Counted from the first letter of the stretch, positions 17,195 to 26,086 are shown. The stretch: 50,181 bases of DNA from Rubrivivax sp. (GCA_020852865.1 JADYZZ010000074.1:1-50181), one strand, 5' to 3'. The notes: a model not told the origin generated them from the sequence alone. Made by a program: numbers and translations.

Positions 17195-18169
17195 ATGCGC
17201 GCGCTCGCCGCTGCCGCCCTGGCCCTCGCCCTCGTCGCGCTGCCCTTCGTCGTGCCGGCGTACTACCTGCACATGCTGGTCCTCACCGGGATCTACTGCA
17301 TCGCCGTGAGCGGCCTGAACGTCGCCATGGGATTCACCGGCCTGGCCGCCTTGTGCCAGGCGTCGTTCATGGGGATCGCGGCGTACGGCTCGGCCGCGCT
17401 CACGCTGCGCCTCGGCTTCTCGTTCTGGCAGGCGGCGCCGCTGATGATCGCGGGCGTGGCGCTGCTGGCCGCGCTGCTCGGCGTGATCACGCTGCGCCTG
17501 GTGTCGCACTACTTCGCGGTGTGCACCTTCGGCCTCTCCGAGATCGCCTTCATCACCTTCAACAACTGGATTCCGGTCACCAACGGGCCGGGCGGCGTCC
17601 AGGGGATCGCCGCGCCCGAGCGGCTGGCGCCGTACCCGCTCGACCGGATCGACCTGAGCGACCGGCTCCACTACTACTTCTTCGTGCTCGCCTTGCTGGC
17701 CCTGGCGATCGCGTTCGTCGTCGCGCTCATGCGCACGCGCGCCGGCGCCGCCCTCGTCGCCATCCGCGAGGACCAGGAGCTCGCGCAGGCGCAGGGCATC
17801 CACGTGATGCGCTACAAGACCTACGCCTTCGTCGTCGCCGCGGTCCTGGCCGCGGTCGCGGGCTGCCTCTATGCGCATTACCTGCGCTTCCTCACGCCCG
17901 AGATGTTCAACATCATGGAGTCGCTCAACATGGTGATCGTGCTGCTGATCGGCGGCTCGGGCACCCTGATCGGCCCGCTCCTGGGCTCGGCGATCAACGT
18001 CGTCGTGCCCGAACTGCTGAACGTCGTGCCCGAGCACCGGATGATCGTCTACGGCCTGTTCTTCATCGTCTTCATCATCCTCGTGCCCGGCGGCCTCGTG
18101 GAGCTCGGGCGGCGGCTCGCGCACCGCCTGCCGGGGCGCCGCCGCGCACAGCGCGCGGCCGGCGCCTGA
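17195..18169 (+). CDS. livM: Branched-chain amino acid-type ABC permease LivM
   Basis: This 324-residue permease is the second channel subunit. Characteristic blocks are GIYCIAVSGLNVAMGFTGLA, the FAVCTFGLSEI segment, TNGPGGVQGI, and the EAA-like loop AIREDQELAQAQGIHVMRYK that contacts the ATPases. The C-terminal end VPGGLVELGRRL is typical. The gene is 1 bp from livH and followed by livG after 65 bp. Confidence 0.95.
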   Translation: MRALAAAALALALVALPFVVPAYYLHMLVLTGIYCIAVSGLNVAMGFTGLAALCQASFMGIAAYGSAALTLRLGFSFWQAAPLMIAGVALLAALLGVITLRLVSHYFAVCTFGLSEIAFITFNNWIPVTNGPGGVQGIAAPERLAPYPLDRIDLSDRLHYYFFVLALLALAIAFVVALMRTRAGAALVAIREDQELAQAQGIHVMRYKTYAFVVAAVLAAVAGCLYAHYLRFLTPEMFNIMESLNMVIVLLIGGSGTLIGPLLGSAINVVVPELLNVVPEHRMIVYGLFFIVFIILVPGGLVELGRRLAHRLPGRRRAQRAAGA

Positions 18170-18234
18170 GGGCCGGCGCGCCGCATGACCGCGCACGCCG
18201 CACCACTTCGGCCCACGACCACGAGGCAGCACGC

Positions 18235-18966
18235 ATGAACCTGTTCGAGGCCCGGCACCTGTCCAAGCGCTTCGGCGGCATCCAGGCCATCGCCGACCTG
18301 AGCTTCGAAGTGCGGCAGGGCGAGTTCCTCGGCGTCATCGGACCCAACGGCGCCGGCAAGACGACCCTGTTCAACCTGATCACCGGCTGTGCCCAGCCCA
18401 GCGGCGGCCAGATGCTCTGGAAGGGCCAGACCCTCGCCGGCCTGCGCCCCGACCAGATCGCCCGGCGCGGCATCGTGCGCACGTTCCAGATCACGCGCGT
18501 GTTCCCGCGCCTGTCGATCCACCGCAACCTGGAGATCGCCCACCATCTGCAGCGCACCCGCGGCAACGCCGCAGCCGTGGCACGCAGCATCGAATCGCTG
18601 CTCGAATTCTTCGGCTTCGCGACGCGGCGCGAGATCATCGCCGACACCTTGCCGTACGGCGATCGCAAGAAGCTCTCGGTCGCGCTCGCGCTGGCCGCGG
18701 ACCCGCAGCTGCTGCTGCTGGACGAACCGGTCGCCGGCCTCAACGAAGTCGAGTCGGCCGAGATGGCCGACGTGCTGCGCCGGATCAAGGCGCGCGGCGT
18801 GACGCAGGTGCTGATCGAGCACGACATGAAGTTCCTGATGGGCCTGTGCGACCGCGTGCTGTGCCTCGACTTCGGCACGCTGGTCGCGCAGGGTTCGCCG
18901 CAGGAGATGCGCCTCGACGCGGACGTCATCCGCGTCTACCTCGGCCAGGAGGATCAGCCGTGCTGA
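18235..18966 (+). CDS. livG: Liv-type ABC transporter ATPase LivG
   Basis: The 243-residue ATPase of the importer has Walker A GPNGAGKTTL, the Q-loop region TFQITRVFPRLSIHRNLE, and Walker B LLLLDEPVAGLNEVE. The signature loop is LPYGDRKKLSVALALA, a LivG-type replacement of LSGGQ. The switch His is in EHDMKFLMGLCDR. ATG 18235 is used because it begins directly at the conserved N-terminus (LFEARHLSKRFGG). The last 7 bp overlap livF. Confidence 0.95.
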   Translation: MNLFEARHLSKRFGGIQAIADLSFEVRQGEFLGVIGPNGAGKTTLFNLITGCAQPSGGQMLWKGQTLAGLRPDQIARRGIVRTFQITRVFPRLSIHRNLEIAHHLQRTRGNAAAVARSIESLLEFFGFATRREIIADTLPYGDRKKLSVALALAADPQLLLLDEPVAGLNEVESAEMADVLRRIKARGVTQVLIEHDMKFLMGLCDRVLCLDFGTLVAQGSPQEMRLDADVIRVYLGQEDQPC

Positions 18967-19667
18967 TCGCGCTCGAGCATGTCGCGGCCCGATACGGCAA
19001 CGTGCTGGCCCTGCGCGACATCGTGCTGCAGGTCGACGAGGGCGAGCTCGTCACCCTGATCGGCGCCAACGGCGCCGGCAAGTCGACGACGCTCAGGACG
19101 ATCAGCGCGCTCATGCGGCCGGCGGGCGGGCGCGTCCTCTTCGACGGCCACGACACGATGTCGTGGTCGCCGCGCCGTCTCATCGAGGCCGGCGTCGTGC
19201 ACGTGCCCGAAGGGCGCCAGGTGTTTGCCCACATGACGGTGCTCGAGAACCTCGAGATGGGCGCGTTCTTGCTGCGCGACGCCCGCCAGCGCGCCGCGCG
19301 CCTGGACTTCGTGTGCCACCACTTCCCGGTGCTGAAGTCGCGGCTGCGCCAGGCCGCCGGCACCCTGAGCGGGGGCGAGCAGTCGATGCTGGCGATCGGC
19401 CGCGGTCTGATGCTGCGGCCGCGGCTGCTGCTGCTCGACGAGCCGCTGCTCGGTCTGGCGCCGATGGTGAGCCAGGAAGTGCTGCGCATCGTCGGCCGGC
19501 TGCACGCCGAGGGCATGGCGATCCTGCTCGTCGAGCAGAACGCCAAGGCCGCACTGAAGATCTCCGATCGCGGCTATGTGCTCGAGACCGGCCGCACCGT
19601 GATCAGCGGCAGCGCCTCCGACCTGCTGGCCGACAGCGCGGTGCGCAAGGCGTATCTCGGCGTCTGA
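18960..19667 (+). CDS. livF: Liv-type ABC transporter ATPase LivF
   Basis: This 235-residue ATPase partners LivG. It has Walker A GANGAGKSTT, the LivF-type VPEGRQVFAHMTVLENLEMG region, signature TLSGGEQSMLAIGRGLM, Walker B LLLLDEPLLGLAPM and switch VEQNAKAAL. The start is GTG 18960 (VLIALEHV), preceded by AGGAGG and overlapping the livG stop. The gene is convergent with the binding-protein gene, the stops being only 19 bp apart, with a fragment of the inverted-repeat element between. Confidence 0.95.
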   Translation: MLIALEHVAARYGNVLALRDIVLQVDEGELVTLIGANGAGKSTTLRTISALMRPAGGRVLFDGHDTMSWSPRRLIEAGVVHVPEGRQVFAHMTVLENLEMGAFLLRDARQRAARLDFVCHHFPVLKSRLRQAAGTLSGGEQSMLAIGRGLMLRPRLLLLDEPLLGLAPMVSQEVLRIVGRLHAEGMAILLVEQNAKAALKISDRGYVLETGRTVISGSASDLLADSAVRKAYLGV

Positions 19668-19673
19668 CCCCGC

Positions 19674-19690
19674 GCCGCCCACGCTCCTAG
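19674..19690 (-). repeat. Terminal fragment of the CTAG-flanked inverted-repeat element
   Basis: On the minus strand CTAGGAGCGTGGGCGGC is identical over 17 bases to the left boundary of the element at 4286-4302, including its flanking CTAG. The CTAG supplies the TAG stop of the binding-protein gene. The match ends after 17 bases and no full copy is present, so this is a solo end or a decayed insertion. Confidence 0.6.
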
Positions 19691-20868
19691 CGGATGAGCG
19701 TGTAGGTGTCGCGCCCGCCCTTGACCTCGCCCAGGTAGTAACCGTAGTGGTTCAGCCCGGTCTTGTCGACGTGCCAGGGATAGCCGTAGCCGCCTTCGTA
19801 GTCGCTGTTGCGCACGGCCGCCATGATCTTCGTCGTGTCGGTGACGGTACCCGTCTTCTTCATCGCATCGACGAGCATGTGCAGGCCCTGGTTGTACCAG
19901 AGCACGTAGTTGAAGTCGCTCGTCACCTTCTTGGCGAACATCTTCTCGAAGCGGCGCATGAGGTCGGCCTGCCCGGCCTGGCTCGACTCGGGATTGAACT
20001 GCGTCGCGAAGACGAAACCCTCGACGCGCCCGCCCGTGGGCAGGTTCGCCGCCACCCCGGTGATGCCGGTGCCCAGCGCCACCAGCGATGCCGGCAGACC
20101 CAGCTCCTTGGCCTGCCGCACGATGACCGAGGCGGATTCGTTCGTGTAGCCGATCCACAGCGAATCCGGATTCAGGCCCTTGATCTTCGTGAGGATCGGA
20201 TAGAAGTCGGTGAGCTTGGGGTCGTAGAAGAAGGTCTCGAGCATCCTGACGCCGTTCTTCTCGCCGTAGGCACGGTAGGTCGACTCGTAGGCACGGCCGC
20301 CGTCGTTGTTGGGCAGGATCATCGTCGCCGACTTGATGCCGAGCTTCTTGACGACCAGCGGGATGTACTGGCGCGCGGTGTCGTCCTGCGAGGCGACGAG
20401 CTTGAACATGTAGTCGTTGCCGGGCTTGCCCAGATGCTCCTCCCACGACACCGCGTTCGAGATCTGGATCACCTTGTTGCGCTGGGTCACGGCCAGCATC
20501 GGCACGGCCGCCGGACTGTAGGTGCAGCCGAAGAGGAGCTTGACGCCGTCCTTGAGCACCAGCTTCTCGGCCTGGGCCACGCCGTTCGCCGGCGAGCCGC
20601 CGGTGTCGTTGACGAGGAGTTCGGGCAGGTACTTCTTGCCGCCGACCTCGAACCCGCCGGCCTCGGTGTACTGCTCGACGGCGAGCTTGAGGCCCTGCAG
20701 CGCGGCCTGGCCCAGCGGTGCGGTCGGCCCGCTGAGCGCGAGTGCCACGCCGACCTTCAGCGTCTCCGGACGCGGCTGCGCCGCCGCCCGCGTGGCGATG
20801 CCCGCGAGCGGCGCGATCGACAGCAGCGCGCCCGCGCCGCAGAGCTTCCTGCGCAGTGCCGAGGTCAT
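19687..20868 (-). CDS. livK: Liv-type ABC transporter substrate-binding protein
   Basis: The 393-residue periplasmic binding protein (peripla_BP_6 family) supplies the LivHMGF complex. A signal sequence leads to the ATRAAAQ cleavage region near residue 31; the mature start TLKVGVALALSGPTAPLGQA is typical. Later blocks include LLFGCTYSPAAVPMLAVTQR and GIKSATMILPNNDGGRAYES. AAGGAGACGGACC precedes ATG 20868. It is encoded on the opposite strand to livHMGF, tail to tail, with its own operator-bearing promoter. The TAG stop is part of the CTAG of an element fragment. The family includes proteins binding aliphatic amides and aromatic or branched acids, so ligand is open. Confidence 0.93.
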   Translation of the reverse strand: MTSALRRKLCGAGALLSIAPLAGIATRAAAQPRPETLKVGVALALSGPTAPLGQAALQGLKLAVEQYTEAGGFEVGGKKYLPELLVNDTGGSPANGVAQAEKLVLKDGVKLLFGCTYSPAAVPMLAVTQRNKVIQISNAVSWEEHLGKPGNDYMFKLVASQDDTARQYIPLVVKKLGIKSATMILPNNDGGRAYESTYRAYGEKNGVRMLETFFYDPKLTDFYPILTKIKGLNPDSLWIGYTNESASVIVRQAKELGLPASLVALGTGITGVAANLPTGGRVEGFVFATQFNPESSQAGQADLMRRFEKMFAKKVTSDFNYVLWYNQGLHMLVDAMKKTGTVTDTTKIMAAVRNSDYEGGYGYPWHVDKTGLNHYGYYLGEVKGGRDTYTLIR

Positions 20869-20890
20869 GGTCCGTCTCCTTCGTCGTTCA

Positions 20891-20929
20891 ATTGTGTGGA
20901 CAATACGCGATGCGCTCCGGCCATGTCAA
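20891..20929 (-). promoter_or_regulatory. Promoter and operator of the binding-protein gene
   Basis: On the minus strand a perfect TTGACA (20924-20929) is followed after 18 bp by TATTGT (20900-20905). The palindrome copy ATTGTCCACACAAT (20891-20904 read on the minus strand) overlaps the -10 and matches ATTGTCCGGACAAT at 12 of 14 positions. A bound protein would cover the -10 box, as expected for a repressor. The gene starts 22 bp further on. Confidence 0.8.
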
Positions 20930-21010
20930 CCGGGGCGATGCGGGAGGCCGGCCGCGCACGGGCCGGGGGTCGGCCGCGGGGCGGTGCGCCGACGCCGGCG
21001 CGTGCCTGCG

Positions 21011-21598
21011 TCAGGGCGACGCCGGGCGCTCGGCGTCGGGATCCTTCCAGCGCTTGACCAGTCGGTGCGGCAGATCGAACAGGTCGAGCGCCTTGCCCAC
21101 GGTGTGCTCGACGACATCGTCGATCGTCGCCGGGCGGGTGTAGAACGCGGGCACCGGCGGCATCACGATGGCGCCGCAGCGCGTGGCCTGGGCCATCAGG
21201 TCGATGTGCCCGAGGTGCAGCGGCGTCTCGCGCACCAGCAGCACGAGGCGACGCCGCTCCTTGAGGCAGACGTCGGCCGCGCGCGTGAGCAGGTTGCCGC
21301 TGTGCGAATGCGCGATCTCGGCCAGCGTCTTGATCGAGCAGGGCGCGACGATCATCCCCTGCGTGCGGAACGAGCCGCTCGCCACCGAGGCGCCGATGTC
21401 GGCGTGGCGGTGCACGACATGCGCCAGGGCCTCGACGGCATCGACGCTCCAGTCGGTCTCCTCGACCAGCGTGCGCTTGCCCGCCGGCGACAGCACGAGG
21501 TGCACTTCCAGATCCGGCACCTCGCGCAGCGCCCGCAGCGTGCGCACGCCGAGTGCGGCGCCGGAAGCGCCCGAGATGCCGACGATGATCCTGCGCAT
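21011..21598 (-). CDS. ubiX: UbiX-family flavin prenyltransferase
   Basis: The 195-residue enzyme makes prenylated FMN, the cofactor of UbiD-type decarboxylases. The N-terminus MRRIIVGISGASGAALGVR is the family's FMN-binding start, followed by SGSFRTQGMIVAPCSIKTLAEIAHSHSGNLLTRA in two recognisable blocks and the RRLVLLVRETPL motif. Start ATG 21598 fits the conserved N-terminus exactly. It is the last gene of the operon starting at 26866. Its likely client is the UbiD protein encoded at 38237-39715, which carries the same operator. Confidence 0.95.
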   Translation of the reverse strand: MRRIIVGISGASGAALGVRTLRALREVPDLEVHLVLSPAGKRTLVEETDWSVDAVEALAHVVHRHADIGASVASGSFRTQGMIVAPCSIKTLAEIAHSHSGNLLTRAADVCLKERRRLVLLVRETPLHLGHIDLMAQATRCGAIVMPPVPAFYTRPATIDDVVEHTVGKALDLFDLPHRLVKRWKDPDAERPASP

Positions 21599-21641
21599 GC
21601 CGCCCCCTGTTCCTGCCGCCCGCTTCGGCTGCCATGATGCA

Positions 21642-22808
21642 TCAGGCGGCCGGCACCTCGCCGGCGCGGCCGGCGGCGGCGCAACCGAGCAGGACTTCCG
21701 TCTCCGCGGCCGACAGACCCCACGCGCGCAGCAGCGCGCGGCTGTCGGCACGGCTCGGTACCGGAGGCAGCGCCGCCTCGACCCTCGCGCCCGGACGCGC
21801 GCAGCGCGGTGCCGGTGCCGGCTCGAGGGCGCCATCGCGCGCGACGAAGGTGCGGCGCGCGCGGTGGTGCGCATGCTGCGGTGCCTGCGTCATCGACAGC
21901 ACCGGCGTGACGCAGGCGTCGACGTCTTCGAAGCGACGCTGCCACTCGTCGCGCCCAGCCTGCCGGAACGCCGCCGCGAAGCGCCGGCGCAATTCGGGCC
22001 AGCCGGCGCGATCGGCGCGATCGGGCAATGCGGCCGGGTCCAGCCCGAGGCCGCGCACGAAGGCCTCGTAGAAGGCCGGCTCGATCGCGCCGACGGCCAT
22101 GTAGCCTGCGTCGGCGGTCTCGTAGACGCCGTACCACGGCGTGCCGCCGTCGAGCAGGTTGCTGCCGCGCTCGTCGCGCCAGAGTCCGGCGGCCAGGCGC
22201 GCGTAGGGCAGCGCCATCAGGTTGGCCACGCCGTCGACCATCGCCACGTCGAGCACGCTGCCGGCACCGCTGCCGCGCGCGTCCAGCAGCGCGGCCAGCA
22301 GACCGATGGCGAGAAAGGCGCCGCCGCCGCCGAGATCGGCGACCAGATTCAGCGGCACGGCGGGCGGTCCGTCGCGCGCGCCGATGGCGTGCAGCGCGCC
22401 GGACAGCGCGAGGTAGTTGATGTCATGGCCGGCGCGCTGCGCCAGCGGCCCGTGCTGGCCCCAGCCGGTCATGCGTGCGTACACCAGCTTGGGGTTGATC
22501 GCGTGGCAGGCGCGCGGCCCCAGGCCCAGGCGCTCGGCCACGCCGGGCCGCATGCCCTCCATCAAGGCGTCGGCGCGCTCGACCAGGCGCAGCGCAAGCG
22601 CCAGACCCTGGGCGGATTTCAGGTCCAGCGCGACGCGGTGGCAGCCGCGATCGGTGAACTCGAAGTGCGCCGCGCGCGCTGCGCCGGGCGGCGACGGGCG
22701 CTCGATGCGGATCACCTGTGCTCCGAGCCCGGCGAGCAGCATGCCGCACCAGGGCACCGGCCCGAGCGCGGCCAGCTCGACGACGCGCACGCCGCTCAGC
22801 GGCTGCAT
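21642..22808 (-). CDS. Alpha-methylacyl-CoA racemase-like protein (CaiB/BaiF family)
   Basis: This 388-residue family III protein should interconvert the R and S forms of 2-methylacyl-CoA esters, so that a stereospecific dehydrogenase can act. It has the fold's N-terminus (MQPLSGVRVVELAALGPVPW). It also has both racemase catalytic residues: His128 in RAGHDINYLALSGALHAIG and Asp158 in LVADLGGGG, matching His126 and Asp156 of the mycobacterial racemase. CoA-transferases of the family lack this histidine. Start ATG 22808 overlaps the upstream CoA-transferase gene by 13 bp. The presence of a racemase implies that the pathway handles alpha-methyl-branched acyl-CoA. Racemase is the best reading; transferase activity is less likely. 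Confidence 0.87.
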   Translation of the reverse strand: MQPLSGVRVVELAALGPVPWCGMLLAGLGAQVIRIERPSPPGAARAAHFEFTDRGCHRVALDLKSAQGLALALRLVERADALMEGMRPGVAERLGLGPRACHAINPKLVYARMTGWGQHGPLAQRAGHDINYLALSGALHAIGARDGPPAVPLNLVADLGGGGAFLAIGLLAALLDARGSGAGSVLDVAMVDGVANLMALPYARLAAGLWRDERGSNLLDGGTPWYGVYETADAGYMAVGAIEPAFYEAFVRGLGLDPAALPDRADRAGWPELRRRFAAAFRQAGRDEWQRRFEDVDACVTPVLSMTQAPQHAHHRARRTFVARDGALEPAPAPRCARPGARVEAALPPVPSRADSRALLRAWGLSAAETEVLLGCAAAGRAGEVPAA

Positions 22809-24031
22809 GCCTGCGCCGCTCCGTCCGTCAGGAGTTGCTGCACCCGCGCCGGCGCGTAGCCGAGCAAGCCGCCGAGCACGGCGCGCGTGTGTTCGCCGAG
22901 CAAGGGCGCGGCGCGGCGCAGCGCCAGCGGTGTACCCGACAGGCGCATCGGCAGCCGCAGATGCGGCACCTGGCCGAGCGATGCATGCGGCGCCGGCGCG
23001 ACGCAGCCGCTGGCGCGCCACTCGGCCGAGGCGGCCGCCTCGGCGATGCTGCGCACGGGCGCCGCCGGTACACCGGCGGCACGCAGGGCGTCGAGCCAAT
23101 GCGCGAGCGGGCGGGCCTCGAACAGGGTTTGCAGCAACGCATCGAGCTCGTCGCGCCGGCGCACGCGCGCCGCGTTGTCGACGAAACGCGCCTGGGCCAG
23201 CGTCTGCGGCTCGCCGAGCGCGGCCAGCAGCTTGCGCCAGACGCGGTCGCCGGCGACCGTCATGTAGAAGCTGCCGTCGGCCGCGCGGTACAGGCCCACG
23301 GGCGCCGCGACCTCGCTGCCGTTGCCCGTCGGCTGCGGATCGCGCCCGTCGACCAGCCAGGCCATGCCGTGAAAGCTGGTGAAGCTGGCCGCGGTGTCGA
23401 ACAGCGGCACGTCGATGCGCTGGCCGCACCCGCTGCGCTCGCGCGCGTAGAGCGCCGCGAGCACCGCCTGCGCCGCGTACATCCCCGCGCCCAGATCGAC
23501 GATGGGCACCGCCGCCTTGTGCGGCGCGCCGCCGGGGTGCGCGTTCAGGTGCATGAGCCCGGTCTCGGCCTGCACGATCGGGTCGTAGCCGGCGCGCGCC
23601 GCGAACGGCCCCTCGCGTCCGTAGGCCGAGACCGAGCAGTACACCAGGCGCGGATGGCGCGCGCACAGCGCCTCGTGGCCGAGACCCAGGCGCTCCATCA
23701 CGCCGCTGGCATAGCTCTCGACCAAGACATCGGAAGCGGCCACGAGGTCGAGCGCCGCCGCGCGCCCGCCTTCGCTGTGCAGATCGAGCACGATGCCCAG
23801 CTTGTTGCGGTTGACGCCGAGGAAGAACGCGCTCTCGCTGCGCCCGGGCGCGCGCATCAGCCCGCGCGCCGGGTCGCCCTCGGGCGGCTCGACCTTGATG
23901 ACCTCGGCGCCCATGTCGGCCAGGGTCATCGCGCACCAGGGGCCGGCCATCAGATGCGAGAAGTCGGCGACGCGCACGCCGCTCAGCGGCCCCCGCGTCG
24001 CCTCGCCCGAAGCGGCACCGGCCTGCGCCAT
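22796..24031 (-). CDS. CaiB/BaiF family CoA-transferase (class III)
   Basis: The 411-residue protein likely activates a carboxylic acid by moving CoA from a donor thioester. After PLSGVRVADFSHLMAGPWCA it shows VNRNKLGIVLDLHSEGGR, SYASGVMERLGLGHEAL and PIVDLGAGMYAAQAVLAALY, with Asp179 at the place of the acyl-accepting aspartate of formyl-CoA transferase. It has Tyr (AGYDPIVQAETG) where the neighbouring racemase has the catalytic His, supporting transferase rather than racemase. Start is ATG 24031; the DUF169 gene ends 6 bp before. Confidence 0.9.
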   Translation of the reverse strand: MAQAGAASGEATRGPLSGVRVADFSHLMAGPWCAMTLADMGAEVIKVEPPEGDPARGLMRAPGRSESAFFLGVNRNKLGIVLDLHSEGGRAAALDLVAASDVLVESYASGVMERLGLGHEALCARHPRLVYCSVSAYGREGPFAARAGYDPIVQAETGLMHLNAHPGGAPHKAAVPIVDLGAGMYAAQAVLAALYARERSGCGQRIDVPLFDTAASFTSFHGMAWLVDGRDPQPTGNGSEVAAPVGLYRAADGSFYMTVAGDRVWRKLLAALGEPQTLAQARFVDNAARVRRRDELDALLQTLFEARPLAHWLDALRAAGVPAAPVRSIAEAAASAEWRASGCVAPAPHASLGQVPHLRLPMRLSGTPLALRRAAPLLGEHTRAVLGGLLGYAPARVQQLLTDGAAQACSR

Positions 24032-24037
24032 GGCGCC

Positions 24038-24871
24038 TCAGGCCTTCTTCGGATAGCTCACCGCCATGCCGGCACGCACGTCCTGCTGGATGCCCCAGGG
24101 CGGGAACGGATAGCGCAGGCCATTGCGGCCCAGAGCCTCCATGCCCGCGAGCGCCTTGACCATGTACTCGACCGGCGCCGCCATCAGCATCTCGTCGTCG
24201 GGCACGCCGCCGTAGCGCCGTTCGGCGAAGCACGGCAGCGACAACGAGGGCTGGCGCGTGGCCAGGGCGCGGCCCCAGGAGTCGGCGCAGGCCGATTCGC
24301 CGACCACCGACCAGTCGAAGCGCTTGTAGCCCTGCCACTGCAGGCCGTTGATGAAGTAGATCATCGCGCCCGGCGTGGCATAGAAGAGCGCGATGTCCGG
24401 CGCGTCCAGAGCCGATCCGGCTGCGTCGGCGCCGGAGCGGCCCCATCGGGCCAGCGGCGCGATCACGAGCGCACGCCAGCGCCCGCGCGGCACGAGGTGC
24501 ATCGCGCGCTGGTGGCGCTCGGTGTCCTCGGGCGTGGCATACCACACGCCGACCATGTTCTTGGCCTCGTACCAGTCCTGGTCCTGGCCGCCCAGGCCGA
24601 CCACCGCGCGGCACTGGTCGCCGACCAGGTCGTCGGCGGTGATGCCGAGCGTCCAGCCCAGGCGCGCCGCCTGCCCGACCAGCTGGTCGAGCGTGAAGAT
24701 GGCCTGCGGACGCCGGATCCGCGGCACCGCCTGCATCTCCTCGAGCGTCTCGCACAGCTTCATGCCGAAGGGCAGCGCCTTGAGCTTGAGCACGCGCTCG
24801 AGCTCGGAGGCGATGCGCTTGAAGTCCTCGGCCGAGCTGGCCGCCGCGGCCGTGCTGCTGCTGCTGTTCAT
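24038..24871 (-). CDS. DUF169 family protein
   Basis: The 277-residue product belongs to the uncharacterised DUF169 family. It shows LALPFGMKL-type text (LKALPFGMKLCETLEEMQ), a C-terminal FYATPGAMIYFINGLQWQG block and a late Cys (SLPCFAERRYGG). ATG 24871 follows GGAGATGCCCCG. It has no signal peptide and is probably cytoplasmic. Small gaps tie it to the acyl-CoA dehydrogenase (29 bp) and CoA-transferase (6 bp) genes, so a role in the same CoA-ester pathway is likely. No reaction can be assigned. Confidence 0.85.
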   Translation of the reverse strand: MNSSSSTAAAASSAEDFKRIASELERVLKLKALPFGMKLCETLEEMQAVPRIRRPQAIFTLDQLVGQAARLGWTLGITADDLVGDQCRAVVGLGGQDQDWYEAKNMVGVWYATPEDTERHQRAMHLVPRGRWRALVIAPLARWGRSGADAAGSALDAPDIALFYATPGAMIYFINGLQWQGYKRFDWSVVGESACADSWGRALATRQPSLSLPCFAERRYGGVPDDEMLMAAPVEYMVKALAGMEALGRNGLRYPFPPWGIQQDVRAGMAVSYPKKA

Positions 24872-24900
24872 CGGGGCATCTCCGGTGGGTGGCGCGGGGC

Positions 24901-26046
24901 TCAAAGGCCCATCTGCTTGGCGATGATCGACTTCTGGATCTCGGAAGCGCCCGCGCCGATCATGCCGATGCGCGAATCGCGGAAATACAGCTCCATGTCG
25001 TAGTCCTCGAGCACGCCCCAGCCGCCCATCACCTGCACGCCCTGGTTGGCGATGTCGAACAGCGCCTCCGAGGCATGCAGCTTGGCGATCGACATCTCCT
25101 TGAAGCAAGGCAGGCCCTGCTGCAGCATCCAGGCCACACGGTAGCCGAGCAGGCGCGACTGGTCGGCCTTGACCTGCATGTCGACCAGCTTGTGCTGGAT
25201 CGCCTGGAACTTGGAGATGCTCTGGCCGAACTGCTTGCGCTCCTTGGCGTAGGCCACCGCGTAGTCGACGATCGCCTGCGCGGTGCCGGCGTACATCATG
25301 GCCACGCTCATGCGCTCGACGCCCAGCCCCTTGGTCAGGTTCGTCCAGCCGCCGCCCACCTCGCCCATGACGTTGCGCCGCGGCACGCGCACGTCGGTGA
25401 AGCGCAGCTCGTTGGTGTGGGTGGCGGTACGCCCGAGCTGGCGCAGCGGCCGCATCGTCAGGCCCGGTGCGCGCGCGTCGACCAGCATGACCGTGATGCC
25501 GTCGTGCTTGCGCGCGGCCTGGCGGTCGGTACGCGTCACGGTCAGGATGTAGTCGGCCACGTGGGCGTTGGTGGTGAACATCTTCGTGCCGTTGAGCGTG
25601 AAGTGTTCGCCGTCGTCGCGCGCGTACAGCTCGACGGCCGCCGCGTCGGAGCCGACATTGGGCTCGCTGAGCGCGAACGCGAACTTGATCTCGCCGCGGA
25701 TCATCTGCGCGATGAGTTGCTCGCGCTGCCACTCGGCGCCGTAGAGCAAGATGTTGTACGCACCCAGCACGACCGAGCTGAAGTACGAGGTGCCGGCGCC
25801 GTACCAGCCGTAGCCCGCCTCCTCGAGGAAGATCGCCAGCTCCATCGGGCCCAGTCCGGCGCCGCCGTACTTCTCGGGGAACGGGATGCCCATCCAGCCC
25901 TGCGCCGCCATCTTGTCGTACAGCTCGATCGGGAAACGGTAGTTGCGGCTGCACTCGCGCACGTACTCGCGCGTGCACTCCTTGCGCATGAAGCGGCGCA
26001 CCGACTCGCGCAGCAGGTTCTGTTCCTCGGTGAAGCCGAACTCCAT
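24901..26046 (-). CDS. Acyl-CoA dehydrogenase, isovaleryl-CoA dehydrogenase-type active site
   Basis: The 381-residue FAD enzyme oxidises an acyl-CoA to the 2-enoyl-CoA. FAD-binding blocks are FALSEPNVGSDAAAVE and MFTTNAHVADYILT; the C-terminal half has AYAKERKQFGQSISKFQAIQ in two parts and QVMGGWGVLEDYDMELYFRD. The usual catalytic Glu of short/medium-chain enzymes (YEGTS region) is absent: the sequence there is IGAGASEIQ. Glu244 in GLGVERMSVAM instead stands where isovaleryl-CoA dehydrogenase has its Glu254 base. This suggests a branched substrate. AGGAGG precedes ATG 26046. It follows the crotonase gene by 40 bp in the same operon. Confidence 0.94.
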   Translation of the reverse strand: MEFGFTEEQNLLRESVRRFMRKECTREYVRECSRNYRFPIELYDKMAAQGWMGIPFPEKYGGAGLGPMELAIFLEEAGYGWYGAGTSYFSSVVLGAYNILLYGAEWQREQLIAQMIRGEIKFAFALSEPNVGSDAAAVELYARDDGEHFTLNGTKMFTTNAHVADYILTVTRTDRQAARKHDGITVMLVDARAPGLTMRPLRQLGRTATHTNELRFTDVRVPRRNVMGEVGGGWTNLTKGLGVERMSVAMMYAGTAQAIVDYAVAYAKERKQFGQSISKFQAIQHKLVDMQVKADQSRLLGYRVAWMLQQGLPCFKEMSIAKLHASEALFDIANQGVQVMGGWGVLEDYDMELYFRDSRIGMIGAGASEIQKSIIAKQMGL

Positions 26047-26086
26047 CGCGATCCTCCTTGCGGTGTCTGGTCCGGGGCGCCCGGCC

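Noticed and set aside
21642..24031. Two-subunit phthalate-type CoA-transferase paired with UbiD/UbiX (anaerobic phthalate pathway)
   Set aside because: The second protein has the racemase pair His128/Asp158, and the region contains dehydrogenase, crotonase and biotin carboxylase genes that such a pathway does not need. A tree of both proteins would settle it.
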